From: Streptomyces sp. MspMP-M5 | Lineage (GTDB): Bacteria; Actinomycetota; Actinomycetes; Streptomycetales; Streptomycetaceae | Length of the DNA stretch: 59,553 nucleotides | NCBI RefSeq assembly: GCF_000373585.1 | Contig: NZ_KB891877.1 | Span: 142,581 to 202,133, forward strand | Direction of reading: 5' to 3' | Shown: positions 1-8,234 of the stretch, piece by piece | How positions within the stretch are numbered: the first letter of the stretch is position 1 | How the letters are laid out: each line of letters starts with the position of its first letter | Notes under the pieces: generated by a model | Databases searched by the model: none | What the model saw: only the letters and a program-made list of their open reading frames with translations | Told to the model about the DNA's origin: nothing | Made by a program: the position numbers and the translations under genes

Positions 1-332
1 GCGATGTCGGCGGCGGTGACCAGACCCGGGCCCTGCTTGCGCAGGTACATCACGACCGGCTCGTCGTGCTCCGAGGAGACGACCAGCTGCTTGATGTTGA
101 GGACCAGGTCGGTGACGTCCTCCTTGACACCCGGCAGGGTGGTGAACTCGTGTAGGGCACCGCCGATGCGGATGCTGGTGACGGCAGCGCTGGGGATCGA
201 CGACAGGAGGGTGCGGCGGAGGGAGTTGCCGAGGGTGTAGCCGAAGCCCGGCTCCAGCGGCTCGATCACGAACCGGGAGCGGAACTCGTCGACGACCTCT
301 TCGGTCAGTGACGGACGCTGAGCAATCAGCAC
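1..332 (-). CDS. rpoA: RNA polymerase alpha subunit, diverged orphan copy (5' part only)
   Basis: The first 110 residues of an RNA polymerase alpha subunit are present and the rest lies beyond the window edge. The start is GTG at 332 behind a GGAGG ribosome binding site, opening [12 protein letters not shown]. The alpha N-terminal assembly domain is clear: the stretch around [20 protein letters not shown] that contacts beta, then [15 protein letters not shown]. Compared with the usual Streptomyces sequence from memory there are several substitutions (for example [21 protein letters not shown]). The normal Streptomyces rpoA follows rpsM and rpsK, but here no ribosomal gene lies upstream; instead a small gene points the other way at 532. 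It is most likely a second, diverged alpha gene. Family identity is certain; whether it replaces or supplements a canonical copy cannot be seen. Confidence 0.85.
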   Translation of the reverse strand, partial: MLIAQRPSLTEEVVDEFRSRFVIEPLEPGFGYTLGNSLRRTLLSSIPSAAVTSIRIGGALHEFTTLPGVKEDVTDLVLNIKQLVVSSEHDEPVVMYLRKQGPGLVTAADI

Positions 333-387
333 GAGGTATTGCCTCCAGTGTTTGGCGCCCGCTATGTGACGCCGTAGACACCACGAA

Positions 388-433
388 GGGTACGGGTGGT
401 TCGGCCTCCAGTGAGGCCGAACCACCCGTACCC
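388..433. terminator. Perfect 20-bp hairpin between divergent genes
   Basis: Positions 388-407 and 414-433 form a perfect 20-bp inverted repeat with a 6-nt loop (CCAGTG). It sits between the divergent starts of the alpha-subunit gene (332) and the small gene at 532, so it is not a normal end-of-gene terminator for either. It could insulate or attenuate the orphan alpha gene, or be left over from a lost upstream gene. There is no clear T-run on either side. Confidence 0.6.
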
Positions 434-531
434 GCCCGTCTTCTGCCGGTCGGCGGGCTCGGCCTCGGCTCTTGCCGGCGTGGAGTCCGACGTCAGCTGC
501 TGTCGCAGTCCGTAGGTGCATACTGAGGGCG

Positions 532-753
532 ATGACAAAGCCTGCTGCACCGAAGCGTCAGTTGCTCACCAGTCCCTTCAAAGCGCCGGTCCCTCCGGCT
601 CCCAAGCACTTCGCCGTGGGCGACCAGGTCACACACGACGTGTACGGCCTCGGCCGGGTGATCGGCATCGAGGAGGGAATCGCGGCGCTTGTGGATTTCG
701 GCTCCGCGCACATGCGGATCTCGAGCCCGTACGACAAGATGACCAAGCTGTAG
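532..753 (+). CDS. Small CarD/Tudor-like conserved protein
   Basis: This is a 73-residue protein starting at ATG 532 behind GAGGG. Residues about 26-60 ([20 protein letters not shown] and the following [12 protein letters not shown]) resemble the small beta-barrel found in CarD N-terminal and KOW/Tudor-type domains, which in CarD contact RNA polymerase beta. The N-terminal 25 residues are basic and proline-rich. It lacks the DNA-binding C-terminal domain of CarD, so it is at most a single-domain relative. It is divergent from the orphan alpha gene, with a long perfect hairpin between them. A small protein like this is conserved in Streptomyces as far as I recall. A role in transcription is only an inference from fold and neighbour. 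Confidence 0.7.
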   Translation: MTKPAAPKRQLLTSPFKAPVPPAPKHFAVGDQVTHDVYGLGRVIGIEEGIAALVDFGSAHMRISSPYDKMTKL

Positions 754-911
754 GACCGCAGCGCGTACACGAGCGCCATCGGGCAGACAGTCGGCCCCGC
801 GCAGTCGTCACCGTGGTCGGCCAGTCGGCTGACGGGGAGTTTCCGCGTTGTACTGGCGGAGCTTCTTGCACTCCTCACGCGCCCAGATCCCCGCGGGTAC
901 ATCGCGGGCTG

Positions 912-1130
912 TCAGGCCGGGGAGTCCTCGTTGGCGCAGGTCAGCCAGGACCGGGTGATCGTCCTTGCCTCGTCCGCCTGTTCTGGGGTGACGACGCCCT
1001 CCATGTCCGGGCCGCGGCCCAGGAAATCCGTGACGCGTTCGCGTTCATCGGCGCTGACCACCCAGACGGACGAGGTGGAGGACCCGTCGTCGTGCCAGTC
1101 GAGCACGCTCAAGGTATGCCGGTGGGTCAT
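912..1130 (-). CDS. Small hypothetical protein downstream of csp
   Basis: This 72-residue protein starts at ATG 1130, six bases after a strong GGAGGA site, and follows the cold-shock gene on the same strand with a 32-base gap. They are therefore probably co-transcribed. The sequence is acidic and mixed-charge (SVLDWHDDGSSTSSVWVVSA near the N-terminus, then an Arg/Glu-rich helix). No membrane segment, signal peptide or catalytic motif is visible. I do not recognise a named family. The strong ribosome binding site, coherent codon use and operon position support it as a real gene. Confidence 0.6.
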   Translation of the reverse strand: MTHRHTLSVLDWHDDGSSTSSVWVVSADERERVTDFLGRGPDMEGVVTPEQADEARTITRSWLTCANEDSPA

Positions 1131-1162
1131 CGCGTCCTCCCAGCTCCTCGGTAACGGGATGC

Positions 1163-1372
1163 TCAGAGCGGCCGGACGTTCTCGGCCTGCAGTCCCTTCT
1201 GGCCCTGGGTGACGTCGTACTCCACCTGCTGGTTCTCCTCCAGGGAGCGGTACGAGCCCGGGCCTGCCTCGATCGCCGAGAAGTGGACGAAGACGTCGGC
1301 GCCGCCGTCGTCCTGCTCGATGAAGCCGAAGCCCTTCTCGGCGTTGAACCACTTGACCTTGCCGGTAGCCAC
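1163..1372 (-). CDS. Cold-shock protein (CspA family)
   Basis: A 69-residue single cold-shock domain, the usual length for the family. The RNP1 motif KGFGFIEQ (about residues 13-20) and RNP2 motif DVFVHFSAI (about 26-34) are both present, giving the aromatic nucleic-acid-binding face. Such proteins bind single-stranded RNA and DNA and act as RNA chaperones; Streptomyces has several copies, many not cold-induced. It starts [14 protein letters not shown]. The small gene at 912-1130 follows it on the same strand. No regulatory element could be assigned in the 130 bases upstream. The family call is certain, but the specific paralogue is not. Confidence 0.93.
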   Translation of the reverse strand: MATGKVKWFNAEKGFGFIEQDDGGADVFVHFSAIEAGPGSYRSLEENQQVEYDVTQGQKGLQAENVRPL

Positions 1373-1506
1373 GGCGCCTCCTGAGGGGGTGAGGGCGGCG
1401 TCCCACTGATTGATCAGGGATATACCGCCAGACAGCGACTGCCGGTCCCACGGTATCGCCGACGCCCCCTCGCCGCGCGTGGGAGTCTGTCGTGGTGGTG
1501 GCCGTG

Positions 1507-2961
1507 CTACGCGACCTTGGGGCCGCAGCGCATGCCGATGTAGACGCAGGCCGTGCCGTCCTCCAGCGTGGCGAAGACCACCGGCATGTAGTCCTGGCTG
1601 AACGCCGCGCCCACCCCGGTACCTGCGAAGACCGTCTCCGTCACCGGGACCAGGTCTATTTCCAGGGGCTCGGAGAAGTCCTTCATGCCGTCGACGAACT
1701 CGTACACCGCGTGGCCCGCACCGTCCCGCTCGGTCACGGTGATGACCACGCCCTCGCGCCGGTACGTGCCGACGAGCGGCGCGAGGTCGACCGCGGGCGG
1801 TTGGGCCGGCGGGGCGAAGGGCTCCGGCATCGTCACCCCGGCCAACTCGGCGAGGAGTTCCCGGTAGAGCGCCGCGTACAGTTCGCGCGCACCGCCGCCG
1901 TTGGTGAGCAGTGCGACCGCGACGCCGGCCGACGGCACCACGCGCAGATAGCCGTACTGGCCGATCGAGGCGCCGTCATGCCCGTATCCCCGGACGCCGT
2001 TCCAGTCGTACAGGGTCCAGCCGAGGCCCCAACCGTCCGCGCTGACGGTCCACTTGTCGGGGGAGTCGACCATGCGCTGCTGCATCAGTGCGACCGTCTC
2101 CTCGGAGAGCACGCGCGTGCCGTCCTGTGCCACACCACCGTCGAGGTGCATCTGTGCGAGCCGGGCGACGTCCCCGGCCGTGGCGATGACCCTGCCGTAG
2201 GGGCCCGCCGAGCGCGGCATCAGGTCCCAGGACGGTGCCGGGTCCGGGTCCTGGCCGGCCTCGCCCAGGTGCCCCATCGCCGCGCGGAACCGCAGCGCCT
2301 CCTCGGGAAGCGTCATGGTGTGCGTGAGGCCGAGCGGGGTCAGGAGCAGGTCCTTGAGGGCCTCGTCCCAGACCTTGCCGGTGACCACCTCGATGATCCG
2401 GCCGAGCACGTTGTACCCGATGCCGCTGTAGGAGATCGCGGTGCCGGGCGGGCAGTCGAGCGCCACGTCCTTGGCGGCCTCGACGTACTTGGCGAGGCAG
2501 TCGTCGCCGCGCCCGCTGTCGTAGGTGAAGTCGCAGGTGAGACCGCTTGTGTGGCTGAGCAGTTGGCGTGTGGTGATGGACCTGGTCGCCGCGGGGTCGG
2601 CGACCGAGAACTCCGGCAGCACGTCCACGACCGGTGCGTCCAGGTCCAGTTGACCGGCATCGACGAGTCGCATGATCAGGGTGGCGGTGTAGATCTTGGC
2701 GATCGAGCCCATCTGGTAGACCGAGTCGGTCGTCGCGGTGACGCCCGTGCCGCGGTGGAGCACGCCGCTGGCCAGCTCGTGGACGGTCCCGTCCACGAGG
2801 AGCGCGAGGGACGCGGCCGGAACGTGGTGTTCGGCGCGCAGTGTGTCCAGGCGGCTCTGCCAGTGGGCGAGGTCCAGCTTCTTGCCCGCCGAGTCCCTGG
2901 TCCCCCAGTCGCCCTTGGCTTCCCAGTTGCCCTTGGCGTCCCAGCTCACGTTCTCGGACAT
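1507..2961 (-). CDS. Serine hydrolase, beta-lactamase/D-aminopeptidase family
   Basis: A 484-residue class C beta-lactamase-fold serine hydrolase. The nucleophile motif is S86-I-A-K89 in [12 protein letters not shown]. The second motif is a Tyr in the YSGIGYN region, and the third is HDG in [11 protein letters not shown]. The C-terminal 120 residues form an extra beta-rich domain like those of esterase EstB and D-aminopeptidase relatives. No signal peptide is present, so the protein is probably cytoplasmic and more likely an esterase or peptidase than an antibiotic-resistance enzyme. The N-terminus carries a short repetitive W-D/E-A-K-G stretch (residues 7-19). It is divergent from the TetR gene at 3109 across a 147-base region with palindromes, so that TetR probably regulates it. 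Confidence 0.85.
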   Translation of the reverse strand: MSENVSWDAKGNWEAKGDWGTRDSAGKKLDLAHWQSRLDTLRAEHHVPAASLALLVDGTVHELASGVLHRGTGVTATTDSVYQMGSIAKIYTATLIMRLVDAGQLDLDAPVVDVLPEFSVADPAATRSITTRQLLSHTSGLTCDFTYDSGRGDDCLAKYVEAAKDVALDCPPGTAISYSGIGYNVLGRIIEVVTGKVWDEALKDLLLTPLGLTHTMTLPEEALRFRAAMGHLGEAGQDPDPAPSWDLMPRSAGPYGRVIATAGDVARLAQMHLDGGVAQDGTRVLSEETVALMQQRMVDSPDKWTVSADGWGLGWTLYDWNGVRGYGHDGASIGQYGYLRVVPSAGVAVALLTNGGGARELYAALYRELLAELAGVTMPEPFAPPAQPPAVDLAPLVGTYRREGVVITVTERDGAGHAVYEFVDGMKDFSEPLEIDLVPVTETVFAGTGVGAAFSQDYMPVVFATLEDGTACVYIGMRCGPKVA

Positions 2962-3021
2962 GCCAGCTCCCCTTGATGCGTACGGCGTTCTCTTGACGTG
3001 AACACTGTACGCACGACGTAA

Positions 3022-3046
3022 CGCTGTACGCAAGACGCGTACGGCG
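3022..3046. promoter_or_regulatory. Candidate TetR operator in divergent promoter
   Basis: A near-perfect inverted repeat, CGCTGTACGC-N5-GCGTACGGCG (9 of 10 arm bases paired), lies between the divergent serine hydrolase and TetR genes. Matching half sites occur at 2978-2987 (GCGTACGGCG) and around 3005-3013 (CTGTACGCA). The arrangement fits an autoregulated divergent promoter controlled by the adjacent TetR protein. Confidence 0.55.
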
Positions 3047-3108
3047 TGCGCTAACGTGAGGGGACGACGGGCGCGGGACGACGCCGGACGAACAGGGACG
3101 AGGGCCGC

Positions 3109-3834
3109 ATGCCGAACGACGAGAAGCCGACCGCCTCGGTGTGGACCCGACCGCGCCCCCGGCAGCGGGAACACCTGACCCGCGAGCAGATCGTCGCCGA
3201 AGCGATCCGCCTACTGGACGCGGAGGGCGTCGAAGAACTCAGCATGCGCAAGCTCGGCACCCGCCTGGGCACGGCCGCCACCTCCCTGTACCGGCACGTG
3301 GCCAACAAGGACGAGCTGATCGAGCTGGTCGTGGACGACGTCTACGGCGAACCGGACGTACCGACCGCCGTCGACGGGACACAGTGGCGGGCGGCCGTCA
3401 CCCACACCGCCACCGAGCTGCGGGCCATGACCCTGCGCCACCCGTGGATCGCCCCCGAACTGGGCCAGGTCGGCCTGGTCCACATCGGCCCGAACGCCAT
3501 GCGGATGTCGTCGGCGCTGCTCGCGCAGTTCGAGGCGGCGGGCTTCCCCGCGGACGAGAGGGACCAGGCCATGGCCACGCTCATGGCGTACGTCATCGGG
3601 ATCGCGACCGCCGAGGCCGCATACCTCTCGGTGATCGCCCGCAGCGGCCGGACCGAGCAGGAGTGGGTGGCGGGCCTGCGACCGGCCTTCGACGAGGCCA
3701 CACGGGAGCACCCCCGGCTGCGCGCGGGAAGCTCCGCCCAACAGGACGTGCATCCGCAGCGGATCCGCGACGACAACTTCACGTACGGGCTCGACCGGGT
3801 CCTCGACGGCCTGGCGGCCCGGCTCGCGACCTAG
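3109..3834 (+). CDS. TetR/AcrR-family transcriptional regulator
   Basis: This 241-residue TetR-family repressor starts at ATG 3109. The helix-turn-helix is at about residues 25-70 (REQIVAEAIRLLDAEG, then MRKLGTRLGTAATSLYRHVANKDEL), which is typical of the subfamily with a TetR_C-type ligand domain. The remaining 170 residues form the helical ligand-binding and dimer domain. It is divergent from the serine hydrolase at 1507-2961. Palindromic GTACGC sites in the 147-base gap are the likely operators, so it probably represses itself and the hydrolase. The effector is unknown. Length and motif positions are normal for the family. Confidence 0.88.
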   Translation: MPNDEKPTASVWTRPRPRQREHLTREQIVAEAIRLLDAEGVEELSMRKLGTRLGTAATSLYRHVANKDELIELVVDDVYGEPDVPTAVDGTQWRAAVTHTATELRAMTLRHPWIAPELGQVGLVHIGPNAMRMSSALLAQFEAAGFPADERDQAMATLMAYVIGIATAEAAYLSVIARSGRTEQEWVAGLRPAFDEATREHPRLRAGSSAQQDVHPQRIRDDNFTYGLDRVLDGLAARLAT

Positions 3835-3994
3835 GGCGCTGCACGTACGGGGCACGACCTGGCCGGAAGCGGTCGGTCAGTGGACGCGGCCTCCACGACC
3901 CTTGGCCAGTTGCCGCGCACTTCCCGGGTGACGGGTGTCGGCGCGCGCTGCGTCCTGCGCACGTTCTGCAGGGCCTGATCAGTCCGCCGGTGAA

Positions 3995-4470
3995 GCACGG
4001 TCCGCTCACCGTCGCACAGTGCGCCGCTGCAGCCCCCGGAAGCCGACTTGAACGGCGAGCACGTGACGTTGTCGGACCAGGATCATGCGCTGCTGGAATC
4101 GCTCGCAGAGGACGGTCGCGTCGGCTACCAGGCTCTGGCGTCCGTCACGGGCTGGTCGCAGACGTCGGTGCATCGGCGGCTCACCGAGCTGCGTCGCAGA
4201 CCGGCCGTCCGCAGCAAGGCGTTCCAGTCCGGCCTGCACCACAGCGGCGAAGCCGAGCTGCTCGGATCGCCGGAAGTGCCACGTCAACTGGCTGTGGGAG
4301 AGCGGGAGTGGCCAGGGTTGGCGACGGCCACACCGACTCTCACCGGGGATGAGCTTGCACGTCGGCCCAGCACCGGCCCGTGCGGCCGACCGACAGATGC
4401 GTCCCGAACCCGCGGGGACATCGGCGCACGCCCGCGGGTCGTCAGGGAGCTCTGCGCGCGGGACACATGA
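3995..4470 (+). pseudogene. Decayed Lrp/AsnC-family regulator remnant
   Basis: Around 4066-4200 the reading frame encodes LSDQDHALLESLAEDGRVGY and then a second helix ending SQTSVHRRLTELRRR. This matches the second helix-turn-helix of the long two-domain Lrp/AsnC regulators of actinomycetes. Neither the upstream first domain nor the downstream effector domain can be found: after position about 4205 no frame gives AsnC-like sequence. The only in-frame start is a TTG at 4048 without a good ribosome binding site. I read it as a truncated relic rather than a working gene. Boundaries are approximate. Confidence 0.5.
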
Positions 4471-4482
4471 ACCAAGACTCAT

Positions 4483-4505
4483 ATGGACATGAATTTCATT
4501 TCCAT
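4483..4505. promoter_or_regulatory. Zur-box-like palindrome upstream of Zur paralogue operon
   Basis: A 23-bp near-perfect palindrome has arms ATGGA.ATGAA and TTCAT.TCCAT around a central T, with one mismatched pair. It contains two overlapping 15-mers, TGGACATGAATTTCA (4484-4498) and TGAATTTCATTTCCA (4490-4504). Each matches 12 of 15 positions of the Streptomyces Zur box (TGAAAATNATTTTCA, from memory). It lies 54 bases before the start of the Fur-family gene at 4559 in a locally AT-rich stretch, so the operon is predicted to be zinc-repressed. Confidence 0.65.
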
Positions 4506-4558
4506 CTAGTCTCGTGGTGCATACGGAGCCGGCGAGCACGACTGGAGGTGATTGCGCC

Positions 4559-5017
4559 GTGAGTGGCCGGAGGACCCGGCAGCGGGAAGCCGTCCGGCAG
4601 GCCCTCTCGGTCTGCCAGGACTTCGTGTCGGCGCAGGTGTTGCACGCCCGCGTGGCCGCCGCCGGGTCTCCGGTCGGCCTGAGCACCGTCTACCGGACTC
4701 TCCGGGAACTGGAGACGGCCGGCCGTGTCGACGTCGTACGCGACGACGCGGGCGAACGCCTCTATCGGGAGCGGCCGGTGGACGGGCACCGCCATTACCT
4801 GATCTGCCGCAGTTGCAGCCGTAGCCAGCCGGTGGATTCCGAGGTGGTCGAGGAGTGGGCCGGGCGGATCGGTACGGACACCGGGTTCGTGGCGGTGGAG
4901 CACACCCTCGAACTCACCGGCATCTGCACCGGCTGCCAGCCGCACCGTGACGAAGGAGAACTGACGCCATGCCACTGGGATCCCGCCCGCAGCCGGGCCC
5001 GAAGCTGCGTGAGGTGA
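4559..5017 (+). CDS. Fur-family regulator, Zur paralogue
   Basis: This 152-residue Fur-superfamily regulator starts at GTG 4559, eight bases after GGAGGTG. The winged helix spans about residues 1-70, with recognition helix SPVGLSTVYRTLRELE. The His-rich hinge is H77-R-H79. The structural zinc site is intact: C83-x2-C86 and C123-x2-C126. It is clearly related to the zur gene at 8235 in this window (both carry GSPVGL-TVYRTL, HRHYL-C and HTLEL-G-C), so the two are Zur-type paralogues. The C-terminal 26 residues are longer and diverge, reading into the next gene, which it overlaps by 49 bases. The palindrome at 4483-4505 suggests zinc control by one of the Zur proteins. Zn rather than Mn, Fe or Ni sensing is inferred from paralogy. 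Confidence 0.85.
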   Translation: MSGRRTRQREAVRQALSVCQDFVSAQVLHARVAAAGSPVGLSTVYRTLRELETAGRVDVVRDDAGERLYRERPVDGHRHYLICRSCSRSQPVDSEVVEEWAGRIGTDTGFVAVEHTLELTGICTGCQPHRDEGELTPCHWDPARSRARSCVR

Positions 5018-5256
5018 AGGAGGCCGTACGCGCACTGCTCGGCCTCGACGACGACACCGCGGTCGTGGTCCGGGAGCTTGCCTGCACCGAGCCCGGCTGC
5101 CCGCCGCTGGAGACGGTCATCGCCGTACTCCCCATGGACGCCCCGCCCCGCCGCTGGACCCTGCACCACCCCGCCGACCAGATCACCGCCGAGCACCTGC
5201 GATCCGCACTGCTCGACTCCCCGCGCACCACCGCAGACGAAGGAGTTCGTGAATGA
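4969..5256 (+). CDS. Small Cys-pair protein associated with G3E GTPase
   Basis: A 95-residue soluble protein starting at ATG 4969 after GGAG. Its 5' end overlaps the Zur paralogue by 49 bases, and its stop overlaps the next start as ATGA, so it is translationally coupled in the operon. Residues 13-34 form a helix followed by an acidic loop. Cys39 and Cys44 in [14 protein letters not shown] look like a metal or redox pair, followed by a compact alpha/beta end. I recall small proteins of this kind beside COG0523 GTPases, but I know of no assigned function. A role in handing metal to or from the GTPase is inference. Confidence 0.7.
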   Translation: MPLGSRPQPGPKLREVKEAVRALLGLDDDTAVVVRELACTEPGCPPLETVIAVLPMDAPPRRWTLHHPADQITAEHLRSALLDSPRTTADEGVRE

Positions 5257-6290
5257 CCACGCCAGAACGACTCGGCGAGCCCCGTGACGAGTCGCGGGAC
5301 GAGCGGGTCCCGGTCACCGTCCTGACCGGCTTCCTCGGCTCGGGCAAGACCACCCTGCTCAACCGCATCCTCACCGAGCAGCACGGGCTGCGGATCGCCG
5401 TCATCGAGAACGAGTTCGGCGAGGTCGGCATCGACGACGCCCTCGTGCTCGACGCCGAGGAAGAGATCTTCGAGATGAACAACGGCTGCATCTGCTGCAC
5501 CGTGCGCGGAGATCTGATCCGCATCCTGGGCGCGCTGATGCGACGCCGGGAGAAGTTCGACCACATCCTGATCGAGACGACCGGGCTGGCCGACCCGGCG
5601 CCGGTCGCGCAGACCTTCTTCATGGACGACGAGATCGCCGCCCAGCTGCGGCTCGATGCCATCGTCACCCTTGTCGACGCCGCGCACGTCCTCCAGCACC
5701 TGGACGAGGTCAAGCCCGAGGGGGTGGAGAACGAGGCGGTGGAGCAGATCGCCTTCGCCGACCGGATCGTGCTGAACAAGACCGACCTGGCCGACGAGCA
5801 GACCGTTGCCGAGGTCGTCGCCCGTATCCGGGCCGTCAACAGCGGCGTGCGGATCATCCCGGCCCAGCACGCCGAGCTCGACCTCCAACAGGTGCTGGAC
5901 GTCGGCGCGTTCGACCTGGAGCGGGTGCTCGCCGACGACCCGTCCTTCCTCACCGAGACCGAGCACCAGCACGACACCACCGTCACCTCGGTCGGCATCG
6001 ACCTGCCCGGCGAACTCGACGAGGACAGGCTCAACCGCTGGCTGGGAGACCTCCTGCGGACCAAGGGCGTCGACCTCTTCCGTTCCAAGGGAATCCTGGC
6101 CCTCGGGGGTGCCCCCAGGCAGTACGTCTTCCAGGGCGTCCACATGCTGCTGGACGGCGAGTTCGGCCGCGCGTGGCGGGAGGGCGAGGAGCGGCGCAAC
6201 CGCCTGGTGTTCATCGGCCGCAACCTCGACCGCGAGGCCCTGGAGCGCGGCTTCGCCGGCTGCCTGGCACGGGCGGGAGCGTCCGCATGA
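5253..6290 (+). CDS. COG0523 G3E GTPase (CobW/YciC/ZNG-like metallochaperone)
   Basis: A 345-residue G3E-family P-loop GTPase. Walker A is G26-FLGSGKT (residues 26-33), the switch region carries ENEFG (52-56), and the family metal-binding motif C79-I-C81-C82 is intact in NNGCICCTV. Also present are [10 protein letters not shown] (Walker B region) and NKTD for guanine recognition. The C-terminal 110 residues form the CobW_C-type domain. COG0523 proteins include zinc-handling YciC and ZNG1, cobalamin CobW and nitrile hydratase activators. No cobalt or nitrile hydratase gene is nearby, whereas Zur, Znu and a zinc-type ArsR are. A zinc allocation role under starvation is therefore the best reading. 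It overlaps both neighbours by ATGA. Confidence 0.88.
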   Translation: MTTPERLGEPRDESRDERVPVTVLTGFLGSGKTTLLNRILTEQHGLRIAVIENEFGEVGIDDALVLDAEEEIFEMNNGCICCTVRGDLIRILGALMRRREKFDHILIETTGLADPAPVAQTFFMDDEIAAQLRLDAIVTLVDAAHVLQHLDEVKPEGVENEAVEQIAFADRIVLNKTDLADEQTVAEVVARIRAVNSGVRIIPAQHAELDLQQVLDVGAFDLERVLADDPSFLTETEHQHDTTVTSVGIDLPGELDEDRLNRWLGDLLRTKGVDLFRSKGILALGGAPRQYVFQGVHMLLDGEFGRAWREGEERRNRLVFIGRNLDREALERGFAGCLARAGASA

Positions 6291-7318
6291 GCATCACCGC
6301 ACCCGACGAGGCGCGCACGGCCGCCTGGGAAACCTCTGTCGGCGACGCGCCGGTCGCGCTGAGCGCGGCCGGTGATCTGGTGGCCGTCGCCGGGGCCGAA
6401 GGCGCCGTCACGGTGCTGGACGTCGCAGGGGGCGGCACGGTCGGCGCCTGCCAACTGCCCGGCGGCGCGCTGAGCGTGGCGCTCGCCCCGGATGCCCGGC
6501 ACCTGGTGGCCACCGGCCCCACGGGGTACGCACTGTGGCGGCGCGAGGACGGGGAGACGACGGTGCGGGAAACCGGAGCCTGGTCGTCGGCCGCCGCTTG
6601 GGCAGCCCCAGACCGGGTGGCGGTCGCCTCCGGCCGTCGCGCACTCGTACTGGGCCCGGACGGCAAGGAGTTGTGGGCCACCGAGCCCGCCGCGTCGACC
6701 GTCACCGACCTCGCCTGGCTGCGGCAGGGCCGGCGGCTGGCCGTCGCCGCGTACGGTGCGGTGCGCTGCCACGAACGGCACACCGACAAGCCGGTGGTCA
6801 CCTACCCCTACATCGGCTCGCACCTGGCGCTGGCCGTCGCCCCCACCGGCCGGTGGATCTGCAGCGGCAACCAGGATGCCTCCATTCACATCTGGCGTAC
6901 ACGGGACGGCAGTGAACTGACCATGTCCGGCTACCCGGAGAAGGTCTCCCGGCTCGCCTTCGACGACTCGGGCTTCTGGCTGGCGGCCGACGGCGCCCCG
7001 GACGTGACGGTGTGGGATTTCTCCGGCAAGGGACCGGCCGGCACCGCGCCACGTTCGCTGCGCTGCCATGAGACCGTCACCGCGCTGGCCTGGCGGCCGG
7101 GTGCCGGAGGCCACCTGGCCACGGGCGGCCACGACGGCACGATCGCGCTGTGGCGGGCCACCGCGGGACGGCCGGAAGCCCGACTGCGCCCGGAGCGCAC
7201 GCTCGACGGTGCCGCGGCGGTGGCCGCCCTGGCCTGGGCCGGACCGCATCTGCTGGTCGCCGCCCACCGCGACGGACACGTCCGAGCCCACCACCTGCCC
7301 TCCCGGACCGCCCTGTGA
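6287..7318 (+). CDS. WD40 beta-propeller protein
   Basis: This 343-residue protein starts at ATG 6287, overlapping the GTPase stop as ATGA. It shows WD40-type repeats along its length, with blades ending in [19 protein letters not shown] and GTIALWRAT, and the GH-like LATGGHDG element near the C-terminus. There is no signal peptide or membrane segment, so it is a cytoplasmic scaffold. Roughly six to seven blades fit the length, though the first ones are degenerate. Its tight coupling between a metallochaperone GTPase and an iron-sulfur protein suggests it holds partners together or presents a client. That role is inferred only from the operon. Confidence 0.8.
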   Translation: MSITAPDEARTAAWETSVGDAPVALSAAGDLVAVAGAEGAVTVLDVAGGGTVGACQLPGGALSVALAPDARHLVATGPTGYALWRREDGETTVRETGAWSSAAAWAAPDRVAVASGRRALVLGPDGKELWATEPAASTVTDLAWLRQGRRLAVAAYGAVRCHERHTDKPVVTYPYIGSHLALAVAPTGRWICSGNQDASIHIWRTRDGSELTMSGYPEKVSRLAFDDSGFWLAADGAPDVTVWDFSGKGPAGTAPRSLRCHETVTALAWRPGAGGHLATGGHDGTIALWRATAGRPEARLRPERTLDGAAAVAALAWAGPHLLVAAHRDGHVRAHHLPSRTAL

Positions 7319-7761
7319 CCGCGGGCTCGGCCCGTACGGTGATCGGCGCCGCCCGCGAACGGCCGTGCACGCTGGTGGTGTGCCGGGGATGCTGCTGCGG
7401 CAACCCGCGCAAGCACCCCGACAGCGATCACCAGTGGCAACTGGACCGGCTGTATGCGGCCGCCGCCGCATCCGGCGGCCGCATCGCGGTCCGCACCACG
7501 GACTGCCTCGGGCCCTGCGACCAGGCCAACGTCATCGTCGTCCAGCCCTCCGGTGAAGGACGGCGCCGCGGTGGTCGCGCGACCTGGATCGGCTTCGCCA
7601 TGGGCGATCCCGCCACCGACGACCTCCTGCGCTGGGCCGCCGACGGCGGCCCCGGCCTGGCCGCACCCCCACCCGCCCTGGAACTGCAGTTCATCCACCC
7701 GCCAGGTGTGGCACGTGCACGGGCACAGGGGCGGCGGGGGCGGGGCCGTGCACGCCGGTGA
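7315..7761 (+). CDS. Thioredoxin-like [2Fe-2S] ferredoxin-family protein
   Basis: This 148-residue protein starts at GTG 7315 and overlaps the WD40 stop. It has the cysteine layout of thioredoxin-like [2Fe-2S] ferredoxins: Cys23 with C26-C27-C28 in VVCRGCCCGN, and C64-x3-C68 in TTDCLGPCDQ. Extra cysteines (C18 and the triple Cys) exceed the usual four ligands, so metal other than an Fe-S cluster may bind. The C-terminal 30 residues are Arg/Gly-rich and probably disordered. It is the last gene of the zinc-linked operon beginning at 4559. An electron-transfer or metal-relay role for the GTPase system is plausible but unproven. Confidence 0.75.
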   Translation: MTAGSARTVIGAARERPCTLVVCRGCCCGNPRKHPDSDHQWQLDRLYAAAAASGGRIAVRTTDCLGPCDQANVIVVQPSGEGRRRGGRATWIGFAMGDPATDDLLRWAADGGPGLAAPPPALELQFIHPPGVARARAQGRRGRGRARR

Positions 7762-7882
7762 CGCCAGCCCCCACCAACTCCCGTCATGTGCCTGGGCCGG
7801 CTGCCCCGCCCACGCAGAACCGTACGCACCCGCCGGTGCCTCCCCCTCCCCAGGAGGCACCGGCGCGCGACGGGCGGCTCCC

Positions 7883-8179
7883 ATGGACGGACCCACGGCG
7901 ACCACCGTCGCCGCCACCCTGCAAGCCCTCGCCACCCCGTCCCGTCTTCAGATCCTCACCACGCTGCGGCAACAGCCCTATCCCGTCACCGAACTCGCCG
8001 CCGCCATCGGCATGAACCAGTCCGCCGTCTCCCACCAGCTCCGCCTGCTGCGCGCCCTCGGACTGGTCACCGGCGAACGGGCAGGCCGCAGCATCGTCTA
8101 CCGCCTCCACGACAACCACGTCGCCCAGCTCCTCGACGAGGCCGTCCACCACATCGAACACCTCAGGCTCGGCGTGTAG
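7883..8179 (+). CDS. ArsR/SmtB-family zinc-type metal sensor
   Basis: A 98-residue ArsR-family winged-helix repressor. The recognition region is MNQSAVSHQLRLLRALGL (about residues 44-61). The alpha-5 metal site of SmtB and CzrA is intact: D77-x-H79, then H90-x2-H93, with exactly the 11-residue spacing of CzrA Asp84, His86, His97 and His100. There is no alpha-3 CxC pair, so it should sense Zn or Co rather than As or Cd. The start ATG 7883 has a weak ribosome binding site. It follows the ferredoxin-like gene by 121 bases and converges on zur. No efflux pump is visible in the window, so the target is unknown. Pairing with Zur would give both low-zinc and high-zinc sensing in one locus. Confidence 0.85.
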   Translation: MDGPTATTVAATLQALATPSRLQILTTLRQQPYPVTELAAAIGMNQSAVSHQLRLLRALGLVTGERAGRSIVYRLHDNHVAQLLDEAVHHIEHLRLGV

Positions 8180-8180
8180 A

Positions 8181-8231
8181 ACAGCCCGGCTGAAGGAACG
8201 CCGCTGCATGGCGCCCCTTCAGCCGGGCTGT
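8181..8231. terminator. Bidirectional terminator between arsR-like gene and zur
   Basis: A perfect 16-bp stem (8181-8196 with 8216-8231, arms ACAGCCCGGCTGAAGG and its complement) with a 19-nt loop sits exactly between two convergent stop codons. It should terminate both transcripts. No long T-run is present, which is common in high-GC actinomycetes. Confidence 0.8.
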
Positions 8232-8234
8232 CCG

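Noticed and set aside
1492..2976. Long plus-strand frame opposite the serine hydrolase
   Set aside because: It is a shadow caused by high GC third positions. The minus strand shows all catalytic motifs.
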